Of a stretch of DNA of 64,000 bases, positions 47,351-57,153 are shown one piece after another (positions within the stretch are counted from its first letter, which is position 1; the number at the start of each line of letters is the position of its first letter). The stretch lies in contig CAUWAG010000018.1 in assembly GCA_963556695.1 (NCBI GenBank), positions 3,100,001-3,164,000 on the forward strand. Direction: 5' to 3'. The DNA comes from Anthostomella pinea. Taxonomy: Eukaryota > Ascomycota > Sordariomycetes > Xylariales > Xylariaceae. The position numbers were made by a program, and so were the translations under genes. The notes below the pieces were generated by a model. That model had not been told where the DNA came from, did not search any database, and was given only the letters and a program-made list of their open reading frames with translations.

Positions 47351-48058
47351 GGCGACGTCCAGTGTTGATTTCTGTGTAGAAGTGACGTTCGGTCGTGCTC
47401 TAGGGTGTTGTTGACATAAGGTATGTCCGTGCCCAACCCCAACGTCCCGGAGTGAGATGCAACCTAATCGACGTCCCAGCTCTCGGGATCAACTGTTGTG
47501 GTCCGAGTTGAGGGACTAGCTTCCTCGGCAACAACAAACAGGGTCCAAACAGGTGCGTATCATCCAGCAACGAACGGTTCCTCGAAAATGCCGTCTCTGT
47601 CTTATCAGGTTGTCTTCAATCGAGTTTGGGCTCTGACGTGCGGCCATTGAATGCATGTCACATGTGTCAGTAGCAGTGCCCGTGCGCAGTCGACCCCTGG
47701 TCAAAGCTCTGCCCGCACTAGACCACTTGGGGGTGGGGGGGGGGAGGGGGGGTCCCAAGTAGTCTACCCGTTGTTGTCGTGCCAACAGCCCTTGTTGAAT
47801 TCGAGTGGGAACATGACAGTATCCTTGCGACTCATTTCTTTGACCGTCAAAAAACCAGCCAGCCATTGCGTCCACACATCTACATACAGCACGCGTTGCC
47901 CTACCTGAGACCTCACTGCTTTACGTTGCCCTTCGAATCCCTTCGAATCAGCTTTGCAGAGTCCATTCACATACAACAAGATCCAATCGACAACTACACC
48001 GTCTCCAGATAGTTGCCCTCACCTACAAGACAGGAGCGCGAGCTCATGACTCTGTATC
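47351..48058. promoter_or_regulatory. Shared promoter region of DAD2 and SGO1
   Basis: The 708-bp space separates the two divergent start codons. A G-rich tract at 47729-47752 (G5-T-G10-A-G7) could form a G-quadruplex on the plus strand. One ACGCGT hexamer lies at 47891-47896, but this hexamer is frequent by chance in the window. A CT-rich leader precedes the shugoshin ATG. Confidence 0.5.
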
Positions 48059-50425
48059 ATGGCACGCCTCAACGAACCCATGGTCTCCACGGATAACCTA
48101 GATACGCGTATGTTACACCGTAAGAGAGTAGGTGAATCTCCACAGGAAGCTGACACCTATTCTTTCTGCAGTCCGTCGCAAGTTCCTACGTCAAAATCGA
48201 GACATCGCACGAGTCAATTCAACCCAGTCACTCAAGATACGTGCTTTGGAGAATGAATGCGCGCGCATGCTATCCGAGAACCTCGAGCTTCGAGGCCAGA
48301 TCCTGCGTCTCGACACAGAACTACGAGAGAGCCAAGCACACCGAATTGCCGATCACGCGCTCGAGATCAAGGAGAAGATGGAGGCCCAATTGCTAGAATG
48401 GGGAGCTATGCTTGCCGGCTTGGGCAACGAACCAATACCAAAGAACCGCTCTCCAAGAGCAACCAAGAAGGCTAGGATCTCAACAAGTTTGGACCGCCCC
48501 AGCTTTCCCGAATGGAGGCGGAGGGATACCATGAGCTCTATGAAGGATCTTGAAGCGGCCGCACAGCAAGAGGGCAGATTGCCACCGCTATGGGAGAACA
48601 AGCAATACCCTCGCGAAACATTAAAGTGAGTCATGTCTCATGGAATTGTTAGTCACCCCAGGCTAACCAATATAGTCGAGAGGAGATATTGGCTTTGTGC
48701 TCCGAAGCCGACGAGAATACCGACTCGCCAGACCTGGGGCCGCCCCCAGTATCACGTTTTGTCGACGAGGATCCAGTCAAGTGTGACCTGCCAACAAGAC
48801 CTACGAAGACAGCTCCAGCTGTACCGGAACCCACTCCTGCGGAAGAACCGCCGTTCAAGGAGGTGTCAAACATATCATCACCGGTCGCTATCACAAAGCT
48901 TGAGATGTTTGTGAAGGAGGAGCCCGCGCCGAAGAAGGCAGAGAAGGAGGAACCAGCGCCGAAGAAGGCCGAGAGCGACAACGCCATCACAAAGTCTACT
49001 ACCAAACCCCAGCCTCCCTTGATCGACCAAGTTGCTAAGGCCAACTTGAAGAGAAAGTCGAGGGAAGATGACGAAAAAGAGAACGCTCAGGTGCCGAACC
49101 CACTTGCACAAAGACCGATACACACGAAACCCAAGCAGGAGAAAGCAACCACGAAACACCGACCAGCTGTGAGACCAGTCAAGGAACCATCCTCGCACAG
49201 GAAAGAAGCACAAGATAAGACCTCTATTTCGAGTCAAAGGAAGCCACTAGGGGCAAAGAGCTCCAATGAGGTCATGAATTCTCCGAAGAAGTCCACAAAG
49301 CCCCCTGTCCTGGACGCAGTAGCGAAGGCCAAGGCAGATCTGAAGCGAGACGAGCGACCTAGGGAGAGTTCGAAGCCAAAGCAGGAGGTTCTCCCTGTCG
49401 AGATTGTTCCGCCGCCTTCGCCAGCACCCGTCGCTAGTATCGAGATCAAGAACGACTCTCTGTCAGCCGAGAGTCATCTCGTGATGCCTGAATCACCGGC
49501 GCCATCCGTTCCCAGGGAGGACCTGATCAGAGATACGCCACCCCCAACCGACATTTCTTCCAAGGGGGAAACGTCGCGGGGCAGTCGCAGGGCTAGGAGT
49601 GCTGTTAGTTATGCTGAGCCGAACCTCAGGGACAAGATGCGGCGGCCTACTAAGCAGCTATTCGATGCAGTTTCGGGGGAAGGCAAGCAGATTCGCCGGA
49701 CTAGTCACTCGGCGAAGGACGAGCCTGCCTCTGGCCCTTCGTCCGTGGCGAGATCTGAAGGACGGTCAGAGTCGTCAAGGAAAGACCTACCGACGGCCTC
49801 TGAAGCGACCCAGGCTCTAGATGTCCTGGCCAGTCCACTCGTACAGAAAGCGACTAGAGCACCTCCGGTGGATGACCTGCCGGCTGCCGTTGTCACGGAC
49901 CGAAAGCGCATATCGATCGCCGTCGGACAGAGCGACCATTCGGAGTCCTCGGCCGGAGCGTCCGTCAGGCCCACGTCAAAGGGAGGCAACAAGCGCCTCG
50001 AGGAGATCGCGGCCCGCGAAGCGGAGGTGGCCAAGATGTTCGACGACGCGGATATATATGAGTTCACCCCTTCTTCACCCAGCCACCACGGCTCAACAAG
50101 GGACGCCACCTCAGAGGAGACAGGCGGCAAGAAATCGAAAGGTGCCCGGACGTCGCGTGCCAGACGGCAATCGTCCATGGCGCAGGAAGGCCTCGTTGGA
50201 TTGGGCGATCATGCCGACCGGAGGGTGAGAAATGCGGGCGGCCGGAAACGTGCTTCGATGATGCCCTCCAAAACTGCGAAGTTGGACGCTGAGGACGCAC
50301 AACAGCAGGATGGCCCGGCGGTAGAGGGCGACAGCCTCACCAGCGTCTCGTCGGCGGATGCCCCGGACGCCTCGGCCTCGGCGCGGGACAGGGCGGCGAC
50401 GCGGAGGAGGAGTATGATGCTATGA
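48059..50425 (+). CDS. SGO1: Shugoshin, protector of centromeric cohesion
   Basis: Three exons: 48059-48107, 48172-48625 and 48676-50425 (2205 nt, 734 aa). The first splice creates the shugoshin N-terminal coiled coil: LRRKFLRQNRDIARVNSTQS then RALENECARMLSENLELR (about residues 17-75), the segment that in relatives binds PP2A. The C-terminal basic SGO motif is at about 455-477 (RRARSAVSYAEPNLRDKMRR). Between them the protein is disordered, with a duplicated KEEPAPKKAE unit and many Lys/Pro. Shugoshin recruits PP2A to centromeres and shields cohesin from separase in meiosis I, and helps chromosome biorientation in mitosis. All this is family knowledge. Its head-to-head partner, DAD2, also acts at kinetochores. 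Confidence 0.93.
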
Positions 50426-51002
50426 TTGATTCAGGGGGTGGTGTTATGGTTTTATGAATGATAATGAATGATTGGCATGGTGTTTTGAAGCCCGGTGCTC
50501 GAGAGATAGATACCTGATGTTTGAATGGTCGCTCAATGGAAGGTTCATAGCGCAGGAGTACTTACTCTTTTTCAACTGGGATTACCTAACTGGGAATTCA
50601 GAATTCCGTTTATTTCTTAGCAGGGTGTTCTGATTACTTAGATTGTGTGAGACTTCGGTGTTTTTGTTCTTGTTTCTCGGCCGCGATATATGATGTTGGT
50701 GTATCCCCCGAGGAAAAGATTCGTCTCCAGCCTGTTCACCCCGTCAAGACTTCGCCTCAGAACACTCAGCCAGCGCTCGAGGTACACCGAACCCTCAGAA
50801 GTCTCCGTACACCCGGTAATCGAAGTTTAGAATATTCATGGATCAATTGCATCTCTTATAGAATAATCACACTAGAATAAGCTTAAACCGTGGCATATTA
50901 GAATATAAGTGGTTATTCCGGGGTGCTTATTCCTCTGTGTCTATGCTATCAATGGGGGCGCCCTCGAGGTTCGCGGACGACAGGGAGTCTCTCGAGAGAG
51001 AC
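50426..51002. other. Intergenic between two convergent 3' ends, contains a dispersed repeat
   Basis: Holds the 3' UTR of SGO1 and a repeat-like segment at 50781-50932, described separately. No gene is recognised. Confidence 0.5.
50781..50932 (+). repeat. Dispersed repeat, copy 1 (34-nt head, A/T-rich body)
   Basis: The first 34 bases (50781-50814, beginning GGTACACCGAACCC) match 61524-61557 at 32 of 34 positions. The A/T-rich segment after them carries GAATAAGC at 50875-50882 and its reverse complement at 50925-50932. The head itself holds a direct repeat of GTACACC at both ends. It looks like a remnant of a small non-autonomous transposon. No terminal inverted repeats or target duplication could be fixed. 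Confidence 0.55.
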
Positions 51003-51422
51003 TTAAGTCTGTTCCAAGTAATCCACCACCCTCCTACAAACCCCCATACCCATCTCTGCCACGCACGCAACCCACGCCCACAGCAGCATGCAGTATATAG
51101 CCTCCAACCAAGCCCGATGCGTCTCGCCGCGGCCCGTCTCCAGGCTGCTGACCGAGTACGTGATCGCCGCGCAGAATCCCAGGATGGCGGCCACGGTGCA
51201 GCTGCCGCTATCCGTTCGCGTTGTGTACGCCAGGTGCGGGATGCCGACGCTCGTTGTGCCGATCCCGATCATCGTTGCGAACATGACGAGGAGAAACCAG
51301 CCGCTCTCGAAGTCCTGCTCCCGCACCGCGGCGGCGGTGGCTAGGATCTGCAGGCACGTGATGGAGCCGGCGGCGCAGCCGAGGAAGATGCATATGTCGT
51401 CTCTTCGGTCGGATTGTGACAT
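51003..51422 (-). CDS. Small four-TM membrane protein, unknown function
   Basis: The open frame reaches up to 51635, but its first 71 codons are His/Asn/Thr-rich and largely encoded by a 13-bp tandem repeat. The Met at 51422 (MSQSDRRDDICIFLG) starts a clean 139-residue membrane protein. Four hydrophobic segments are visible: ICIFLGCAAGSITCLQILATA, WFLLVMFATMIGIGTTSVGI, VAAILGFCAAITYSVSSL and AIYCMLLWAWVACVAEMGMG. A short polar tail follows. There is no recognisable family, no signal peptide and no introns. It could be a narrowly conserved protein or, less likely, a chance frame, but the regular TM pattern supports a gene. Confidence 0.5.
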   Translation of the reverse strand: MSQSDRRDDICIFLGCAAGSITCLQILATAAAVREQDFESGWFLLVMFATMIGIGTTSVGIPHLAYTTRTDSGSCTVAAILGFCAAITYSVSSLETGRGETHRAWLEAIYCMLLWAWVACVAEMGMGVCRRVVDYLEQT

Positions 51423-51440
51423 TTTGGCGTTAATGGGTTG

Positions 51441-51492
51441 GATTTGTGTTGCGGATTTGTGTTGCGGATGTGTGTTGCGGATGTGTGTTGCG
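51441..51492. repeat. 13-bp tandem repeat, four units, in the leader of the small membrane protein
   Basis: Units GATTTGTGTTGCG (twice) and GATGTGTGTTGCG (twice) follow head to tail, ending 19 bases before the ATG complement at 51420-51422. It would be transcribed as a repeated 5' leader. A (GGAT)n run follows at about 51539-51556. Confidence 0.9.
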
Positions 51493-52124
51493 GATTTGTT
51501 TGCCGTATTTGAAAGTGGTGGTCTGGTTGGATGAGGGAGCGGATGGATGGATGGATGGTTTTGCAGTAAGTGAGTCGTGGAGTGGTGGGTGAGGTGGTTG
51601 TAATCTGTGTTCTTTAGTACAGGAACTTGTGGCACTGGAGAAACTTTGACTTTGAAGGAAGCCTCCTTTGGGAGGCCACGGGGCGTAGAGATATAGAGTT
51701 TCGCAAACCTAAGGAGGAAACATGCTCACTGTAGCGTCCCCGATGGGATCACAACATTTGAGCAACACTGGGTTCGAGAACACCAGCCGCTTGAGTCAGT
51801 GGTTGCTCGAAACTTTCAGGCAGTATGTTGATCTGCTGGTTGCATATATGTCTGAATATCCCCTACTCTGAATAATTTGAGGGTCTTGTGTTCTACCTAC
51901 CTACTTCGGTGGCATTCACACGCTCAAGCCCTCAGGGTAGGTAGCGATGGCTTCTTCCGTTGGGGCCTGTGGCTGCTGTTAACTCTCATCTGGCAACTAG
52001 TGGAAGCCCTCTCCAGATGCCAATCAACCTGTCCCGTCAATTTCGCTTTCTTTTGGACCACAAATCATTGCGGGCTTGTTGCCGTAACCTATGCTTCTCT
52101 CAAGTTGCTACTCACGATCCAAGA
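51493..52124. other. Intergenic (upstream of the small membrane protein, downstream of VPS29)
   Basis: Apart from the GGAT run at about 51539-51556 nothing stands out. No coding frame with family resemblance is present. Confidence 0.5.
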
Positions 52125-52916
52125 TCATGATGATGACCCTGTTGGTTCTACCGGTTTCGTATAAGTCACCTTCTCTACCGCCACGTTCTCTGCGCCGTTC
52201 GCATCTTTCCTCAGCTGGTAGACGTATAGTGTGAGCGATATACCCTGAACCTGTATCACATTGTCAGTGAACCAGCTAGGAACCTTTCGAACCAGCCTCT
52301 GGTGCGCAACTTCGCAGTGTGTGCACCCAAGGCTAGTCGGCACCAACACTCACATCCATCAAACAGAAACTCGGCACCATCTCCTCGCCCTCCTTAGTCC
52401 AACCGGTGGTGTAGGCACCAGTGGCGCTCCCCGGGTTGACGAAGAACTTGTCCATGTACTCAAAGGCGTCGAAGCGGTGGGTGCCGCCCCAGCAGAGGAC
52501 GTCGACATCAAGCTTGTGGGCCTCGGCTAGGAGCAGGTCGGGCTCGGTGGAGACCAGTGTGAAGCCTTCGACGAAACCGATGCGCAGCGAGCCGTGGGTG
52601 ACGACCTGCGACAGCGGCAGCGACGTCGCCTCGACGTCGAACCGCCCCTTTACGATCTTCAGACCCGGCGCGATCGACCGCAGATACTCGTACGTGTGCT
52701 TGTCTGTCAGGTTGCCCAGACACAGGGTCTGTCCGATCTTGCCTGGCGACAGCAGCTTCTTGAACTACAATCATGGTGGTGTTAGCGGGCTCGGGCTAAG
52801 GTTCGGCAGGGCATATCCCCGTGGTTGGGCGCGTGGTCACTACAGACCTTTTGTGGTATGTCGAGGGCGCGGTCGGGGATGTGCAGATCCCCGATGACGA
52901 GGATAAGGAAAGCCAT
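52125..52916 (-). CDS. VPS29: Retromer subunit Vps29
   Basis: Three exons: 52916-52848, 52764-52354 and 52250-52125 (606 nt, 201 aa; human 182). The sequence opens LILVIGDLHIPDRALDIP, with the phosphodiesterase-fold GDLHIP, and continues KFKKLLSPGKIGQTLCLGNL, VTHGSLRIGFVEG, DVDVLCWGGTHRFDAFEY, KFFVNPGSATGAY and PSFCLMDVQG, in the order of the family. The GDLHIP, GNL and GTH positions correspond to the metallophosphoesterase metal site. In animals this site is catalytically poor. Vps29 binds Vps35 in the retromer, which returns cargo from endosomes to the Golgi or plasma membrane. The DV|Q splice falls at a conserved place. The C-terminus ends in SSS. Confidence 0.95.
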
Positions 52917-53907
52917 TGCGTGTGTATAGGAATGACGGCTTATAAGCTGGATACTGTAGCCACCATGCGGCGATTCACAGGGGCTCGATGGGTTGCAGCG
53001 GCGGTGGGAAAGGAGGCTGAACTCGAGGGCGGACGGCTCGGCGGTGCGGTGTCGAAGGTTGCGAGAGTCTCGAGGCCTGTTAAGCTCCCAATTGAATACG
53101 GGTAGTTGGAGGACGTGGGGCTGTCGCTTGGTGGGCGTTCATATTCTTTGCAATCTGTTAGATGTTGAAGCTGTCGCAAAGCTCAAAGTCGTCGTTGATG
53201 TTACTTGTCAGAGCAGACCCAAGCTCACGAGCCAAGGCAGGCTAAGCCCCTCAATTGTGAGCTATGCCTGCTTGGGATCGTTGTCTGCCCCGCCCCTCTT
53301 ACCCTCGACCCCTGCACAGGTCAGACAAGGGTCTCCCGTCATCACCCAGCCAGCCAGCCTCATTCGCAAAGCGGGACAGCATCTACAAAACATCATGTGG
53401 CCGAACACGGAGGATGAAGACATGAACAACAGGCATGCTTGGGCAGCTGCAAACTGGACCCAACAGACTGCAGGTGGTCTCTAGTAGCATTGCAGGGATA
53501 CATGTGTACTTGTATACCTAACTCGAAGATCGGAGTCATGCAGCCTTTGAGATCAGTTGTAATACTGCATGTGTGTAGGCCGGAAGACTGGCATCGGCTT
53601 CCACAGTGGGGGTAGCGGCTTAGTCACTGTCGTCAATGCCGACGTCCTCCGGTCAGGTCTTAGGCTCTTATTACTGTAAAGGCAGAGTCTTTTTTATTAA
53701 AATCCTGCAGACCGCCGGCTTCAATTGACTCTCTGTATGGCAAAGGGGTTCGTTCGGGTTATACACCATCTGCAAGTGTAGGTATTGTCACTACCTCATT
53801 GAACAGACAGCAGCCTTTCAATTGGGACCGACAGTTCGATCTAGACGTCACAATAAGGTTCCCCTGACTCTGAGGCTCCCGTCGTCCGATCTGCCTATCA
53901 TCGACCA
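52917..53907. other. Shared space between divergent VPS29 and AGX1-type genes
   Basis: 991 bases, presumably two promoters. Short frames (for example 52993-53484) have no motif. No RNA gene or repeat is seen. Confidence 0.5.
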
Positions 53908-55526
53908 ATGCCCCCTCCCGGCTTCTCAGCTACTGTCCCGAGGTCCCTAGCAAACCTGGCCTGCCCAGCACTGCGGAGGAAACCCGGAGCGGTGCTCGGC
54001 GCCATGCCCCACCAAACGTCTATACTCAGAGCCAGCTCATCAGCATCCAACCCCGCGTCCCGGCTCTCTATTATATCAGGACATCTTACTGGAGCCCAAC
54101 CTTCTTCCAACACCTCCAACAACCTTTCTACATCGCCCACACAGAGCCGCAACATCTCGTCGTCGCCGTCCTTCAACATGTCTTCTCAGCCAGAGCACCC
54201 CACCCTGCTCATCCCGGGCCCTATAGAGTTCGATGATGCTGTCTTGCAGTCTATGAGCCACTACAGGTTTGTCTAACTCCTCCAACCAATGCGCGCAGAG
54301 ACATATCGTACCATTACATCTAACACGTACTGTAAGCGAATCGCATGTCGGCCCCGGATTCGTTGCCACCTTTGGCGAGACTCTGTCGATGCTTCGCAAG
54401 CTCTTCCAGACCACGGCTTCCGATTCGCAACCCTTCGTAATCTCCGGCTCGGGTACACTGGGCTGGGATATAGTAGCAGCGAACCTTGTTGAGCCCGGCG
54501 AGAATGTCTTGGTTCTCAGCACTGGTTACTTTAGCGACGCCTTTGCCGACTGCTTGAAGGTCTATGGTGCGAGTGTTGATACTCTGAAAGCTTCGGTCGG
54601 TTCCCGACCCCAACTGCCAGAGATCGAGAAGGCATTGAAGAGCAAGAAGTACAAGATGGTCACGGTAACGCACGTCGACACGTCGACGGGTGTGCTCAGC
54701 GAGCTCCAGAAGCTCTCCGAGATGGTCAAGAGCGTCTCGCCAGACACACTGCTCATCGTGGATGGTGTGTGCAGTGTCGCAAGTGAGAACATCGAGTTCG
54801 ATGCGTGGGAGCTGGACGGTGTGGTAACCGCGAGCCAGAAGGCCATCGGTTGCCCGGCAGGCTTGTCCATATCCATGTTTAGCGGAAAGGCCATGGATGC
54901 CTTCAGGGCGCGAAAGAGCCCACCTGCCACTTACTTTGCTTCCATGAAGAACTGGACGGCTAGTACGTGATGCCTCCCCCAGAAGGCATGTTTTGGTATG
55001 ATGAGAGCTGACATCGGACAGTTATGCAAAACTACGAGGCCAAGAAACCATCCTACTTCGCAACGCCCTCACCGCAACTGATCCACGCTTTGCACACGGC
55101 GCTCTCCCAGATCCTTGCCAAGCCCCTTTCCGAGCGGTTTGCAAAGCACAGAGAATTTTCGGATAAGGTCAAGAAGGCCGTGACCGAGTTGGGCCTCAAG
55201 CAGGTTGCCAGCAATCCGGATGACCAAGCCCACGGCATGACGGCTATGTACCTGCCTGATAGTGTCAAGGCAACGGACCTGCTGCCAAAGCTCTTCAAGA
55301 GCGGAGTTATCTTTGCTGGCGGTATCCACAGGGAGATCGCCGCCAAATATGTGCGGTTTGGACATATGGGTGTCAGTGTGGTATGTCAACATCTCCCACC
55401 TTTCCCAGACCGATGAATGGGAAGAAAATCTAACCGCAGTAGACCGATCCCGCCCGCAGCGATGTCGACAAGGCGATAAACGCCTTGAAGAACGGCCTCT
55501 CGGATTGCGGATACCAGAAAGCATGA
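53908..55526 (+). CDS. AGX1: Alanine-glyoxylate aminotransferase (PLP class V), with possible mitochondrial form
   Basis: Four exons: 53908-54266, 54337-54962, 55022-55380 and 55443-55526 (1428 nt, 475 aa). The catalytic protein begins at the internal Met91 (54178, MSSQPEHPTLLIPGPIEF), giving 385 aa, the length of yeast Agx1. The class V aminotransferase signatures are HVGPGFVATFGETL, SGSGTLGWDIVAANLV, VTHVDTSTGVL, VDGVCSVASE and the PLP-lysine motif TASQKAIGCPAGL (Lys288 in the long form, codon 54839-54841). The first 90 residues are Ser/Pro/Arg-rich without acidic clusters and could be a mitochondrial presequence made from the upstream ATG. The enzyme makes glycine from glyoxylate with alanine as amino donor. 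The C-terminus YQKA is not a standard PTS1. Confidence 0.9.
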
Positions 55527-57153
55527 AGTTGGACTTGAGGGTAATGGCCTCAAGCCCCGTTTGAGTAAAGACTGTCCCATCTTCATAGCAAATACTTGTA
55601 AAGAAATAGGCGATCCTGGAATGTCTGATCTTCCTACGGTGCAAAGGTTATTTACAGGCTTCCAATGTACCCTATCCTAGAAGAGCGTATAGATAAGTGC
55701 GGAATGGAAAGTTTCCAATCAAGTTTGGTCGAACCAACAGTGGTGTGACGGTTCGCCGCTGATTCCAGAAGGACTATTGCCCCTGAGCATTGGGCAAGAG
55801 CCCCTCAAGTGAACGAGTGGTTCGATGGCGAATTGCATATGAATTTGGACTAAACCACTCCTATTCAGCTTCCTGAGAACGGAAGAAACCCTATCAGGAC
55901 TCAAGTGCTGAGGTTGGGATGCACAAAGTTACCAGCCTGTGACTCCTTTTTTACACATCTGCCCGAGGAATTGTCAGATATCAGATGTTTACTCTAGCAA
56001 GTAGTAAACTGGCCTCGCCAAAAGAGTCCAAGACTTTGGGGCGTAGTTGAATCCCGGTACCGGGAACTCGGGATGACTGACGGCAGTAATCCGGCAGTCT
56101 GGAGACAGATGGGTGGATATGCCGAGATGTCTATGGCAGGTTCGGATGACTGTCATGACCTTGGTGTTATTCAATTAATAATACACACAGTGCTGGGCTT
56201 TCAACACACGGTCTGGGATATTGCGTGCATTCCATTTGCACGACATCAGGCGCTTCCCGGCCCGCATCGAAGCAGCGGTCAACATCTCTCCACGATCTCG
56301 GCCCAAGCTTTACGTGCAGACTTGAACGTTTGTGTTATTGCATGCGCGTTTCGAGTCCAGAATTGATGGGACTGAGAGACTGCACTGCATTGCAGGAAGT
56401 ACGTACACACATACAAATAGCATGTATCTCGCAGGTTGCCGCCGCATCACCAGCACCACCGCCGGCAGACTGAATGACACCTCTACAGCACAGTTGGAGC
56501 ACAGTTGGAGCACAGTACAAGCATACCGTACCTCCATGACACTGGACTGACAGCAGCCTCGGCGACCTAAAATTGGAGGGGTAAATAAATTACTAAGTCG
56601 GAGCCTTGCACCCTTCGACGCGCGGGGGCGACCAGTGACATAATCCCCACCTGCCACAGCACTTTAGCAGCAGTTTCAGCCCACCAGCAGCCCTCCCGCC
56701 TGTCCGCCAGAGAGTGCCCGCCAACGCGCACAGCACTCCACTCTCGTACCCAGCCTGCTCTTGGTCCCCCCCACTACCAGGTACCTACCGCCAGACTGGA
56801 CCCAGGCCCTGCGCATGAGGTGGTGCATTGGCTCTTGGTGCCCCAGCCGCCAGCATCTCTCTCCAAACTGTGTTCCCGCCTGGCATCATCTGGTCTCTGC
56901 AATTTGATAGCTTTTCCTCACCCTACCTCCACCACTCTTTCCACTTCACAACCAACTCTCCCAGCACATCGCCTCCCCTCGGTTTGGTTTCTTTCTTGCT
57001 GGTAGCGGACCCTTTGATCCTCAGCCTGCTCTCTGTCCCGCGAGCCGTACGCCTTTGATCGCCATCTCCTGCCACAGTTATTGCGAGTCCCCTGCGTGAC
57101 CCAGGCGCGTAGCCTTCCCTCATCAACGGCCCCCCGCCATTCGATATCCTCCC
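55527..57153. other. Intergenic, promoter and leader of the exportin gene
   Basis: 1.6 kb. The last 500 bases (about 56650-57150) are CT-rich with many CCACC and CCTC runs, as in leaders of strongly expressed fungal genes. A direct repeat of AGCACAGTTGG occurs at about 56487-56510. No gene is recognised. Confidence 0.5.

Noticed and set aside
47891..47896. ACGCGT (MCB cell-cycle element) in the DAD2/SGO1 promoter
   Set aside because: The hexamer appears many times in the window at about the chance rate, so it does not support cell-cycle control by itself.
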